DNA of 64,000 bases from G025836975 sp048751585 (GCF_048751585.1 NZ_JAZHOB010000004.1:124001-188000), one strand, 5' to 3'; shown: positions 35,091 through 43,681, counted from the first letter of the stretch. Translations and numbers: made by a program. Notes: generated by a model not told the origin, from the letters alone.

Positions 35091-36164
35091 ATGGATTCTC
35101 TTACACAGGCCGTGCTTGGCGCCGGCATCCAGGGTGCCATGCTGGGCCGCTACCAGGGACGCAAGGCCCTGGGGGCCGGCGCTTTGCTGGCCACCCTGCC
35201 CGATCTGGATGTGCTGATCGATTACGGCGACCCCGTATCGGGCATGATCAACCATCGCGGCTTTTCGCATTCGGTATTCGTTTTGACCGCGCTGGCCCTG
35301 GCGCTTGCCGCGCTATTCCGTTACTGGCGGCCATCGCCCCAGTACAGTGCCGGCCGGCTGTTCCTGACCTTATGGCTGGTACTGATCACCCATCCGCTGC
35401 TGGATGCCTTCACCAGCTACGGCACGCAATTATGGTGGCCGCTGAGGCCCACGCCCACCAGTTGGTCCAGCATATTCATTATCGATCCCTTTTTTACCCT
35501 GCCGCTGTTCGCCGCCGTGGCGGCCGCATCCATCGTGGGCTTGCCTGCCAAGGCACGCGCAGCGCTATGTTGGACCTTGGGATGGTGTGCCGCTTATCTT
35601 GCTTTGTCGATGGCCGCCAAATCGACCATCGAAGCCCAGATCAGGCAAGATATGGAAAATAATGGCCTTGCCGTAAAGGCCATGTTCTCAACCCCCGAAC
35701 CGTTCAACATCGTGCTATGGCGCGTCGTGGCCAAAACCGATGATGACAGCTATGTCGAAACAGTGCGCAGCCTGCTCGACACCGGTCCGTCGGAAAGCAT
35801 ACGCCGCCCGCTGAACACTCAACTGGCCCACGCGCTGCCAGGGTCCAGCCGGCTTGCCGGCTTGCAATGGTTCACCGACAATTGGCTGCGCTACGACGAT
35901 ATCGCAGGCCGGCTGGTGGTTACCGACCTGCGCATGGGCTTGGGCGGCGGTTTCTATTCTTTCCGGTTCGAAATGGCCCGGCGCATAGGCCCAGGCAACG
36001 GCTGGAGCGCCATAACCCCCGCCTACTGGCCCAACGAACGCGGAACCGATCACTTGTCCGCCGTTTTCACGCGGGCATGGCAGCGCATGCCGCCATTGCC
36101 GCTCGCCCTATGGGAAAAAAACATGACGCGCACGCCGGCACCCGCGCCGGCCGACCTGCCCTGA
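35091..36164 (+). CDS. YdjM-type membrane-bound metal-dependent hydrolase
   Basis: 357 residues. The N-terminus MDSLTQAVLGAGIQGAML, LPDLDVLIDYGDP, and NHRGFSHSVFVL with HPLLDAFTSYGTQLW are the hallmarks of the DUF457/YdjM family, with His/Asp metal residues between four to five membrane segments. The C-terminal half is soluble and less conserved. Biochemical function is not known to me. It converges with the next gene by one base. Confidence 0.88.
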   Translation: MDSLTQAVLGAGIQGAMLGRYQGRKALGAGALLATLPDLDVLIDYGDPVSGMINHRGFSHSVFVLTALALALAALFRYWRPSPQYSAGRLFLTLWLVLITHPLLDAFTSYGTQLWWPLRPTPTSWSSIFIIDPFFTLPLFAAVAAASIVGLPAKARAALCWTLGWCAAYLALSMAAKSTIEAQIRQDMENNGLAVKAMFSTPEPFNIVLWRVVAKTDDDSYVETVRSLLDTGPSESIRRPLNTQLAHALPGSSRLAGLQWFTDNWLRYDDIAGRLVVTDLRMGLGGGFYSFRFEMARRIGPGNGWSAITPAYWPNERGTDHLSAVFTRAWQRMPPLPLALWEKNMTRTPAPAPADLP

Positions 36165-36165
36165 A

Positions 36166-36885
36166 CTAGCTGGCCAGCGGCCCGCTACGCCGGTACACCA
36201 GCAAACGGCCCTTGTAGGCGTCCGGTTCCGTGGCGGCTGCGGGATCCGGCAGCCGCAGCTCCCGCTCCATCAGAAAGCCGCGGGCCGCCATATGGCGATT
36301 GAAGGCGGGCCGATGACCCCGATTGGGATCGACCATCCAGACCTCGGCGCCGTCGGCCGCGTGGCGATCGATGAACTCCGCCAAGCCATGAGGCGCATCG
36401 CGTTCGTACAGCAGATCGCTGCCTATGATCAGGTCGTAACGATCTTGCAGCGCCATTTCAGGCGGCTCCGGGTGAAGCGACAGACTGTCCGCCCCCCATT
36501 GTCCATACCGATACTCCAACAGCGGCAACTCGTTAAGGCGCGCGTTCTCGTCGAGGAAATGCTCGGTGAGCGGATGGCAATCGCTTGCGGTGACGAGCGC
36601 ACCCCGTCGCTGGCCGACCAGACTGGCCAGTCCAAGGCCGCAGCCTATCTCGAGTATGCGCTCGTGGGGGCTTACCGGCCGCAACGCCAGCTGTATGGCC
36701 AACTGGATGCCGGACGGCCATAACATGCCGAACAAAGGCCATGTGGCGGAACTGATGCCGCGGCGCTGCGCGGCGCCGCAAGGGTCGTGGAATTGCTGGC
36801 GGTCCAGCAAGGAACGGATGACAAGATCGTCGACACCCGCTATGGCGATACTCTCTAGCTTGGTTTTATAGCCGGGCATCGTCAT
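36166..36885 (-). CDS. SAM-dependent methyltransferase (N-methyltransferase/METTL-like)
   Basis: 239 residues from ATG 36885. It has W-PLFGMLWPSGIQLA, the SAM-binding motif LEIGCGLGLASLVG, TASDCHPLT, and YDLIIGSDLLYER, the set seen in METTL/nicotinamide-N-methyltransferase-like bacterial proteins that often modify proteins or small molecules. The substrate is unknown. A TTG 6 codons upstream could also serve as start. Divergent neighbours lie far enough away for its own promoter. Confidence 0.82.
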   Translation of the reverse strand: MTMPGYKTKLESIAIAGVDDLVIRSLLDRQQFHDPCGAAQRRGISSATWPLFGMLWPSGIQLAIQLALRPVSPHERILEIGCGLGLASLVGQRRGALVTASDCHPLTEHFLDENARLNELPLLEYRYGQWGADSLSLHPEPPEMALQDRYDLIIGSDLLYERDAPHGLAEFIDRHAADGAEVWMVDPNRGHRPAFNRHMAARGFLMERELRLPDPAAATEPDAYKGRLLVYRRSGPLAS

Positions 36886-37056
36886 GGAAGCAACATAAGG
36901 CAAGACTCGCGCACTGATACAGGACAGTCGAGTATGCCTTAAATGTACGAAATGAGCTAATTTATTCCTGATTTGGCGGAAATTGCTGAAAATTAGGGAC
37001 GATTTATTGCATCTTAATATATGCCTTGAACCGCCCCTCAGCGGGATGGCGAAGAG

Positions 37057-38259
37057 CTATCGCGCGCCGCCATTCGTCGACCGCCGCCGACGCTCCCAGA
37101 ACGGCTGATCAGACCAGCGGGGCTGAATGCCATAATAGTAATCTCGCTGCGACAAGTACGTTTGCCAGAGTTGGCGCTGCTGTTCATCGTACTGATGAAC
37201 GAAGGTATTGCGGCTGCCCAGTCCCGACGAGCCCCGCGGACAGTCCGTCAACGCGTAATGAATCATATGTCCGGCATGGCTGGCCGTCTTGAGCGCCTTG
37301 GCTATGCCTTGCGAAGATAGCGGATCATAGGCTTGCGCCGCATCGCCCACCGCCATCCAGGCGTCACCGCGGAAGTCCCGCAATCGCTGGCTGTTGGCTG
37401 GCGCCCCCCGGATGGTCCCGCAAGGGTGGTAGCCCCTGGCTTTAAGCATCGGCGCGATATGCGTCGAGCCATCCAGCAGTTGATCGAAGCCTTGCCGGGA
37501 CGCCGCCAATCTTGCTTCGGCCAGGTCCTTGTCGGAATGGAAAACCACCAGCCGCCTGGTTTCATTGCCTTCCGTGCCCGGCAAGCGGTTGCTGTACCAC
37601 CAGCCTTGCCGCGCGGCCTCGATCCGGGTGTAGCGGTCATCGTCCTCGCCCGCGCAGGAAAACCATTGCGCATAGGCGAACAAGCGATCATCGTTGTGGA
37701 TGGTCGGGACATCGAGCACTTTGGCCACGGCCGCCCGCCGGCCGGAACAGTCGACCAGATAACGGGCGCGATGCCGCCAAGCCTGCGTTTCGGAAGCTAG
37801 CGTCAATTCCCAATTGAAAGAATGGTCGGCGATACGGCCGCAGGATTGGAAGCGGACGCCCTTGATCAAAGTGGCACCGGCCGCAACCGCGCGCGACCGC
37901 AAGGCTTCGTCGAAAGCCAACCGTTCAACGCACAGGCCGAACCCGGCCGATGTGAAGAAAAAGTCCGCTATGTCGGCCTGCTCGCTTGCCCATAGCGAAA
38001 CGTTGCCGGCCGTTCTGAAAAGACCTGGAAGCTGATGTTCCGGAACATCAGGGTCGCCCAGGAAGTGTTTGACCAGGCCGACGGAGGCCGGCGCCAGCGA
38101 TTCACCCAGCTTGAAGCTCGTGGAGTTACGCTCTTCCACCAGAAGCACACGCTGGCCGAAGCTGGCCAGCGTGATCGCGGTTGCGGCTCCCGCCGGTCCG
38201 GCACCGACGATGACAACGTCCCATGTTGCATCGAGCCCATCATGCCGGGTCGACGGCAC
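37057..38259 (-). CDS. LodB-like FAD-dependent oxidoreductase
   Basis: 400 residues. The N-terminal FAD motif is DVVIVGAGPAGAATAITL with a VLLVEE acidic end; a second FAD motif is AVGDAAQAYDPLSSQGIAKAL. These are features of the halogenase-like/LodB flavoproteins that are required to mature LodA-type quinoprotein oxidases. It starts with a GTG, three bases after the LodA-like gene's stop, with a GGAAAAT site inside that gene's end. So the two are translated together, supporting a maturation role. Confidence 0.85.
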   Translation of the reverse strand: MPSTRHDGLDATWDVVIVGAGPAGAATAITLASFGQRVLLVEERNSTSFKLGESLAPASVGLVKHFLGDPDVPEHQLPGLFRTAGNVSLWASEQADIADFFFTSAGFGLCVERLAFDEALRSRAVAAGATLIKGVRFQSCGRIADHSFNWELTLASETQAWRHRARYLVDCSGRRAAVAKVLDVPTIHNDDRLFAYAQWFSCAGEDDDRYTRIEAARQGWWYSNRLPGTEGNETRRLVVFHSDKDLAEARLAASRQGFDQLLDGSTHIAPMLKARGYHPCGTIRGAPANSQRLRDFRGDAWMAVGDAAQAYDPLSSQGIAKALKTASHAGHMIHYALTDCPRGSSGLGSRNTFVHQYDEQQRQLWQTYLSQRDYYYGIQPRWSDQPFWERRRRSTNGGAR

Positions 38260-38262
38260 GAG

Positions 38263-40263
38263 TTATTTTCCTTTGGCGGGCGGCCGGTTCAGTGCCGGGG
38301 CACGCTCTTGTTCGACGAACACGGTAGCACCCTGGTCTTTCAAAAACCCGCCGTCCGCGGTCTTGACCGGAAGCACCATCCCCAGCTTCGACCACGCATA
38401 CTCCATCTGGTGGTAACCGTCGGTGGACGATAGCGGCTCGCCGTCGGCATCGTATCCGCGGAACCATTCTTTATAGGTTCTGGTCTGGGTCTTTGGGTCG
38501 TACTCGAAAACGATATCCGGCCGTTGGGTCGGCCACCATGCCATATTGCACGACCAGAAGTCGCCCTGCCAGGGGCTGGACATGTAGGCGGAGATGGCGC
38601 CGGGCTCGTTGTCTTTGCCCACGCGAAACGCCTCGGCGAAATATTCCCGATAGAGAATCAGGTAGGGAAATTCAATACCCGGGTGAAAGCCGCCGCCGAT
38701 GGTCGGTTCCAGCGCCGAGCTATCGAGCGCATGCGGCTGTTCGGCCAAGGGCAATTGCTCCAGGTCCACGGGCTTCTGTAGAGCGCCCACCTCGAAATTG
38801 CCGTCCGCCCAGTTCTTCAGATGCTTCAACTGCCAATCGGTCAGGCTCAAGAATTGGTCTGGGAAATTGTTGCCTAATTGCTGATTCTGCAAAGGCTTGC
38901 CGGCAGTGCCCCACAGCTTGGGCATTTTGGAGCTGTCTTCGGTGCGTTGGAATTCTTCGTTCTTCCAACTGGTTGGCCGCTGCGGCGGAGCGGGCAGCAG
39001 CGAATCGACCAGCCGCCCGTTCTTGCCGGGAGCATGCCGCATCAGAGCATAGATTCTTTGCCTTATCGGCTTGCTTTGTTCGCTTGGATCGGCCAACAAC
39101 GACATGTACTGGGGAAGGAGCAAGTTGCCCGGCTGCCCCGGGCCATGGGCACGGTTCTTTGTTTCGGGCTGGACGCCCGACGCCTCGGCGCTGACCCAAC
39201 CGTAGTTCACCGCATTGGCGAATACCGGATACACATCGCGGTAGAAATTCGTCTTTTTCCCCGTGTAGGGGTAGGACTCGGGAAAGGCCTCGTAGACGCG
39301 ATCCAGAATGGACACCACGTGGTACATATGAGGTGCGAACTTCGGCGGTGCGGTAACGATCCATGCTCCCGCCCGGGGATTCCTGGTGCCCTCGTCCGTT
39401 GCCGATTTCACGTTGTCGCGTGTGCTCAAGACCGTGCCGTCCTTGAGCGTGACCGTGACATCGATTTCACCGCCACAGGTATCGTCCCACCAGCCCGGAA
39501 TATTGAAATAGGCGAACTGGTTGGTGAGCGGATTCTGGCCGTTATCGGGACCATTCGGCGGATTTGCCGTCTCGCTTGGATTGGACAGCTCCACCTTCGG
39601 TGTCGTGACGCATTCGCCTTTCCCGGGCGCGGGAACGAACAGCAGGCGATCCTGAGAATCGAGGCGGAGCTGGCCCAGTTCGATGTCCTTGGCGGCTTTA
39701 TAAGTAACCTCGACTTCTTTCGAAGGATCTTTGGGCGTGAACCCCTCGAAACGCAATTCGCCCGGCAAGGTGCCTTTTTCGATGCCGGTGAAAACATCGC
39801 CTTTCATGACAACCGGTCCGGTCTGCCCCGACGCGATCGTATGCACACCGGGATCGATGATCAGCTTATCGCGCTCGATCGGTTTTTTGCCAGGCTGAAT
39901 GGATGGGTTGCGCAACTTATCAGGATCAAACAGGTAGGCACCCTGAAACGCATAATTCGCCGCTTTCATGTTCCTGACATGAACCCGCCAATGCACGGAC
40001 TGGACCAGGCCCGAATCCGACGTCAGCTCCGCGACGACCTTGTCGTTGGCATCGTAGGCATACACCCGATACCGTTGCGCCTGGCGCTTCAATCGCGCCC
40101 CGCTGTCGCGGTAGCTTCCACCGTTAGGCCCCGGTCCGCCGCTACCGCCGGGATCAACAACCACCCCCGGCGCCTCCGGGCCGATGTAAAACTCGTCACT
40201 GTCCCCCAAGCGGGCAATGCCGATACCGGGATGAATGCGAATGCTCTTGATGTTTTCTGACAC
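38263..40263 (-). CDS. LodA/GoxA-family oxidase (CTQ-type quinoprotein)
   Basis: 666 residues and no signal peptide. The family's opening IKSIRIHPGIGIARLGDS is followed by a glycine/proline loop, WWDDTCGGEIDVTV (about 258-271), GGGFHPGIE (523-531), and the block SPWQGDFWSC plus WWPTQRPD (564-583). In characterised members a cysteine and a tryptophan form the cysteine tryptophylquinone that oxidises an amino acid to give hydrogen peroxide and ammonia. Trp576/577 is in the expected block, but only three cysteines exist (218, 263, 572) and none sits near the GGGFHPGIE motif. The start is GTG 40263 with an AGGA site. Confidence 0.85.
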   Translation of the reverse strand: MSENIKSIRIHPGIGIARLGDSDEFYIGPEAPGVVVDPGGSGGPGPNGGSYRDSGARLKRQAQRYRVYAYDANDKVVAELTSDSGLVQSVHWRVHVRNMKAANYAFQGAYLFDPDKLRNPSIQPGKKPIERDKLIIDPGVHTIASGQTGPVVMKGDVFTGIEKGTLPGELRFEGFTPKDPSKEVEVTYKAAKDIELGQLRLDSQDRLLFVPAPGKGECVTTPKVELSNPSETANPPNGPDNGQNPLTNQFAYFNIPGWWDDTCGGEIDVTVTLKDGTVLSTRDNVKSATDEGTRNPRAGAWIVTAPPKFAPHMYHVVSILDRVYEAFPESYPYTGKKTNFYRDVYPVFANAVNYGWVSAEASGVQPETKNRAHGPGQPGNLLLPQYMSLLADPSEQSKPIRQRIYALMRHAPGKNGRLVDSLLPAPPQRPTSWKNEEFQRTEDSSKMPKLWGTAGKPLQNQQLGNNFPDQFLSLTDWQLKHLKNWADGNFEVGALQKPVDLEQLPLAEQPHALDSSALEPTIGGGFHPGIEFPYLILYREYFAEAFRVGKDNEPGAISAYMSSPWQGDFWSCNMAWWPTQRPDIVFEYDPKTQTRTYKEWFRGYDADGEPLSSTDGYHQMEYAWSKLGMVLPVKTADGGFLKDQGATVFVEQERAPALNRPPAKGK

Positions 40264-40389
40264 GGTTCATTTCCTATACAAACTGCTTTATTAATTCGGC
40301 GCTGAAAGGACACCTGAATCGTGGTTCAGGTGTTCCCCCTTCATGGAATCAACAATCCGCCGGCGGAAGAAAATGCAAAGTCTGCTTGC

Positions 40390-40677
40390 TCAAAGGGTAC
40401 GCACGACCTTCCAGTCCAGCAAGTCTGCGGAAGCGACCGCGTACCGGGTGCCAAAATGCTCGATGTTGGCGTGGGTCAGTCCGTTTGATTGGGTATGAGT
40501 CTGTACCGAAAAGCCACCGCCGAAGCTGGCCTTGATCGATTTCTGGATAATCGAATCGGCATCCGGGCCAAGTGCGTGGCTCGCGTCGCCGCCTTTCGCG
40601 GCGCTGGTGATTCCCGGCAGCAACAGCACACAGGCCGCCGCGCAACCCTTGACGAAATTTCTACGCTTGATATACAT
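40390..40677 (-). CDS. small exported protein with Tat-type signal (95 aa)
   Basis: 95 residues. The N-terminus MYIKRRNFVKG fits a twin-arginine export signal and is followed by a hydrophobic stretch CAAACVLLLPGITSA. The mature part contains the glycine run SFGGGFSV and ends near ADLLDWKVVRTL. There is no recognised fold. It precedes the LodA-like gene by 126 bases in the same direction, and both probably belong to one operon. A strong GGGGGATGG site precedes the ATG. A role as an export partner or accessory of the oxidase is only inference. A 9-bp inverted repeat (40311-40332) lies in the gap to the oxidase gene. Confidence 0.65.
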   Translation of the reverse strand: MYIKRRNFVKGCAAACVLLLPGITSAAKGGDASHALGPDADSIIQKSIKASFGGGFSVQTHTQSNGLTHANIEHFGTRYAVASADLLDWKVVRTL

Positions 40678-40860
40678 GTTCCATCCCCCCTGGGTTCCGG
40701 CGCCCTCTTGAATTCCAGCACCGTTGCGCCGATTATGGCATGACTTTGTTGCAAAGCCGAATCATGCGCAGTCCGGAGCCGCAACGAGGGCCGTGGCTTA
40801 TGCAAGCATATAGCCGTCAGTAGTATGCTGTCCCCGTCCTACGCACATCACTGACTGCTA

Positions 40861-41244
40861 ATGACCCGCATAAATTGCGTCCCCGTCGACGAGCTGAGCG
40901 GCCCACATCTGGTCGCCGAATACAGGGAACTGCCCCGGGTATTTGCCCTGGCGAAGAAAGCGGCCAAGCGTGCGAATCTGAATCAGCCTGACAGCTATAC
41001 GCTGGGCAAGGGCCACCTGCTGTTTTTCTATACCCGGCTGGCATATCTGACCCGGCGCCACGGCGAATTGATATCGGAGATGAAGCGGCGCGGCTATAAG
41101 CCCTCGTTCAGCGGTTTGCGGCGCCAGGACTTCCCCGACATTCCCGATCAATTTTGGAGCGACTGGCAGCCGACGCCGCAGGCTTTGCGATTGAATCGCC
41201 AACGGATCAAGGAAAGAAGCGGCGTCAAAAAAGAAAGCCCTTGA
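40861..41244 (+). CDS. pyrimidine-dimer DNA glycosylase (T4 endonuclease V-like)
   Basis: 127 residues. The N-terminus MTRINCVPVDELSGPHL continues to AEYRELPRVFAL, then LGKGHLLFFYTRLAYL and DIPDQFWSDW, all aligning with phage T4 endonuclease V. The catalytic residues known from T4 are kept in place: Thr2 (the free N-terminus after Met removal), Arg3, Arg22, Glu23 and Arg26. It should remove UV cyclobutane dimers by glycosylase/AP-lyase action. The T4 C-terminal WYKYYGKAIY segment is missing, replaced by a basic tail. No ribosome-binding site is obvious. Confidence 0.9.
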   Translation: MTRINCVPVDELSGPHLVAEYRELPRVFALAKKAAKRANLNQPDSYTLGKGHLLFFYTRLAYLTRRHGELISEMKRRGYKPSFSGLRRQDFPDIPDQFWSDWQPTPQALRLNRQRIKERSGVKKESP

Positions 41245-41258
41245 CGAATCAAGGGCTT
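41225..41258 (-). terminator. rho-independent terminator of tRNA-Ser
   Basis: On the minus strand the hairpin AAGCCCTTG ATTCGT CAAGGGCTT (9-bp stem, 6-base loop) is followed by TTCTTTTTTG, a classical U-rich tail. It is 12 bases past the end of the tRNA gene. The same bases encode the last codons and stop of the plus-strand endonuclease V-like gene. Confidence 0.8.
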
Positions 41259-41270
41259 GGATATAATTCC

Positions 41271-41361
41271 TGGCGGACAGAGGGGGATTCGAACCCCCGA
41301 TACGCTATTCACGTATACACGCTTTCCAGGCGTGCGCCTTCAACCGCTCGGCCACCTGTCC
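41271..41361 (-). tRNA. tRNA-Ser (anticodon GGA)
   Basis: The minus strand forms a class II tRNA of 91 bases. The acceptor stem is GGACAGG with partner (U)CTGTCC, and the D-arm contains GTGGCCGAGCGGTTGAAGG. The anticodon loop CTGGAAA gives anticodon GGA (Ser, UCC/UCU). A long variable arm and T-loop GGTTCGAATCC are present, and CCA is encoded. A terminator follows. Confidence 0.97.
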
Positions 41362-41410
41362 TAGTTCGCCTCGATATTCAAGCAAAGCGAAGTCCGCTAT
41401 TCTAACAGAA

Positions 41411-42034
41411 TCAATTGGTTTTGGTTTGAGCCACCATGCGCTCCACGTAGCGCGCGATCATGTCGATCTCCAGGTTGACCAGCGCGCCCACCGACAGGTC
41501 CTTCAGCGTGGTGACCTGCAGGGTATGCGGTATCAGGTTGATGTGGATCTCGCATCCGCTGATATCGTCGTCCACCTCATTGACGGTAAGGCTTACGCCA
41601 TTGACGGTAATGGAACCCTTGTAGGCAAGGAAACGCGCCATGTTTTGGGGCACCCGGATGCGCAAGTCCCAGGACTCGCCCAGGGGTTCAAAATGACTGA
41701 CTTCGCCCAGGCCGTCGACATGGCCCGATACCAGGTGGCCGTCGAGCGAGTCTCCCATCCGCAAGGCATGTTCAAGGTTGACGTCGCCCTGCGCATCCAG
41801 GCCGGCCGTGCGGTTCAGGCTTTCCCGCGATACGTCGACGCTGAACGTATCCGCGGCCAATTCGACCACGGTCATGCATGCTCCCTGCACGGCGATGGAA
41901 TCGCCCAGCTTGGTGGAATCGCGCAAAAAACCCTGCGCCTGTATCTTCAGATGAACGCCGGCATCTTCTTGGCCTTCATTGAATGGAGATACTTCGATGA
42001 TCCTGCCCACAGCGGCGACGATTCCCGTAAACAT
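41411..42034 (-). CDS. ribE: riboflavin synthase, alpha subunit
   Basis: 207 residues, two similar lumazine-binding halves. The start MFTGIVAAVGRI is diagnostic. The first half has QGACMTVVEL and the second VNGVSLTVNEV with the matching threonine/histidine residues. It dismutates two lumazines to riboflavin. The gene is the last of glyA-nrdR-ribD-ribE, 13 bases after ribD. I use ATG 42034; longer readings add unrelated residues. Confidence 0.96.
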   Translation of the reverse strand: MFTGIVAAVGRIIEVSPFNEGQEDAGVHLKIQAQGFLRDSTKLGDSIAVQGACMTVVELAADTFSVDVSRESLNRTAGLDAQGDVNLEHALRMGDSLDGHLVSGHVDGLGEVSHFEPLGESWDLRIRVPQNMARFLAYKGSITVNGVSLTVNEVDDDISGCEIHINLIPHTLQVTTLKDLSVGALVNLEIDMIARYVERMVAQTKTN

Positions 42035-42047
42035 CTTTCTAATTCCC

Positions 42048-43184
42048 CTATAGCCGCAATACATGCAGCAAAGCGTTCCAATGATCTATGTGCCGCGCCC
42101 GGATACGGATATCCGGGGCGACGTTTTTTGTATCCAAGAATTCGAACCGCTGAGCCTGCGCAAGGCTTTGCAGCGCATCGATGCGGGCCATGCCTATGCC
42201 GTCGCCCAGCAGCACGGGAGCCATGTATAGCAAGAGCTCATCCACGCATTGGGCCTGCAGCAGCGCCCCGCTAAGCCGGGAACCCGCTTCCACGTGCACC
42301 TCGTTGATGTCGTGCTCGCCCAGCCAACGCATCATGGCTTGAAGGTCGACCCGCTGCCCCGCGGGGGGCAGTTGCACAACCTGCGCATTCTTCGCCGCCA
42401 GCCGCGAGGCTTTTTCCGGCTTGGACGCGCAGGTGAATACCCATGTCGGGATGCCGTCGAATATCCGAGCATTCTCGTCGACCTCGAAACGCGTATCGAC
42501 GATAGCCTTGAAAGGCGGGCGGGCGGTCTCCACATGCCTTACATTCAATTGCGGATTATCCGCGAGCACCGTTCCAGCCCCCGTCAGCACGACGCAACTG
42601 CGTGCGCGCCAATGATGGCCGTCCGCACGGGCGGCGGGACCGGTTATCCATTGCGACTGCCCGTCGGGCAAGGCGATGCGGCCATCGAGCGAAGCCGCCA
42701 ATTTCAACCAGACCCATGGCGTTTTACGGGCCATGCGCGCCACGAAGCCGGGATTGACGGCCAACGCCTCGTGGGCGCATACGCCCGCCGTGACGGCAAT
42801 GCCGGCCGCCTGCAGCTTGGCGATGCCACGCCCGCCAACCAGGGGGTTGGGATCGCTCATGGCGATGACCACACGGGCCGGCCGAGCCGCAATCAAGGCA
42901 TCCACGCAGGGCGGCGTGCGCCCGAAATGGCTGCAAGGCTCAAGGGTGACGTAAACCGTGGCGCCCGAAACATCGATGTCCTGCTCGGCGGCCTGGCGCA
43001 GCGCCATGACCTCGGCATGCGGGCCGCCCGCGCGCTGCGTGGCGCCGGATGCCAGCAAGTGTTCGCCACGCACGACAAGGCAGGCCACCCGTGGGTTGGG
43101 CGCCGTGATGTACATGACGCTTTCAGCCAGCCGCAAGGCCTCGCGCATCCAGCGCTCGTCGTCGACAACCAGGCCCGTGTTCAC
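42048..43184 (-). CDS. ribD: bifunctional riboflavin biosynthesis protein RibD
   Basis: 378 residues. The N-terminal deaminase domain has the zinc motif GPHAEVMAL and TLEPCSHFGRTPPC. The C-terminal reductase domain has LAASLDGRIA, GAGTVLADNPQL, and VHVEAGSRLSGALLQ. It performs two consecutive steps from GTP-derived pyrimidine to ribitylamino-uracil. It starts with a GTG that overlaps the nrdR stop in GTGA, so it is translationally coupled to nrdR. Confidence 0.95.
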   Translation of the reverse strand: MNTGLVVDDERWMREALRLAESVMYITAPNPRVACLVVRGEHLLASGATQRAGGPHAEVMALRQAAEQDIDVSGATVYVTLEPCSHFGRTPPCVDALIAARPARVVIAMSDPNPLVGGRGIAKLQAAGIAVTAGVCAHEALAVNPGFVARMARKTPWVWLKLAASLDGRIALPDGQSQWITGPAARADGHHWRARSCVVLTGAGTVLADNPQLNVRHVETARPPFKAIVDTRFEVDENARIFDGIPTWVFTCASKPEKASRLAAKNAQVVQLPPAGQRVDLQAMMRWLGEHDINEVHVEAGSRLSGALLQAQCVDELLLYMAPVLLGDGIGMARIDALQSLAQAQRFEFLDTKNVAPDIRIRARHIDHWNALLHVLRL

Positions 43185-43642
43185 GTTTTTGGGGGCACCT
43201 GGATTTCGTCTATGGCCTTGACGAACTCGCGGATGTCTTCGAAGCTTTTATAAACCGATGCGAAGCGCACATAGGCGACTTGGTCGAGTTTTTTGAGTTC
43301 GTTCATGACCAGTTCGCCGACATAGTCCGACTTGACCTCGCGCAAGCCGCTGACCAGCAGGCTCTCTTCGATACGCGCCACGGCGGCGTCGACGTCTTCG
43401 GTGCTGACCGGCCGCTTGCGCAAGGCAAGGTTCAGGCTGGCACGCAGCTTGTTGACATCGAACTCGGCCCGTGTGCCGTTGCGCTTGACCAGGGCGGGCA
43501 TGAGCAACTCGACCCGCTCGTAGGTCGTGAAGCGGCGCTCGCAGGCCGTGCAGCGGCGGCGCCGGCGTATCGTATCGCCCTCTTCTGAAACACGAGAGTC
43601 AATAACTTGCGTATCGAAGCTACCGCAGAACGGACATTTCAT
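43181..43642 (-). CDS. nrdR: transcriptional repressor NrdR
   Basis: 153 residues. The start MKCPFCGSFDTQVIDSR and C-TACERRFTTYERVE form the four-cysteine zinc ribbon, followed by the ATP-cone domain (VKRNGTRAEFDVNKL). NrdR senses ATP/dATP and represses ribonucleotide reductase genes. It lies 39 bases after glyA. A GC-rich inverted repeat (GCCCC/GGGGC) in that gap could form a small hairpin. Confidence 0.97.
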   Translation of the reverse strand: MKCPFCGSFDTQVIDSRVSEEGDTIRRRRRCTACERRFTTYERVELLMPALVKRNGTRAEFDVNKLRASLNLALRKRPVSTEDVDAAVARIEESLLVSGLREVKSDYVGELVMNELKKLDQVAYVRFASVYKSFEDIREFVKAIDEIQVPPKT

Positions 43643-43681
43643 GGCTGGCCAGCCCCAGGAGAACCGGGGGCCATCCCCGCT

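Noticed and set aside
38878..40260. A 460-codon plus-strand frame opposite the LodA-like gene
   Set aside because: The minus-strand product aligns to the LodA family along its length; the plus-strand frame does not resemble any protein.
40311..40332. Hairpin CACCTGAA TCGTGG TTCAGGTG between the Tat-protein gene and the LodA-like gene, considered as a terminator
   Set aside because: On the minus strand it is not followed by a U tract; an expression-tuning role is possible but not supported enough to list.
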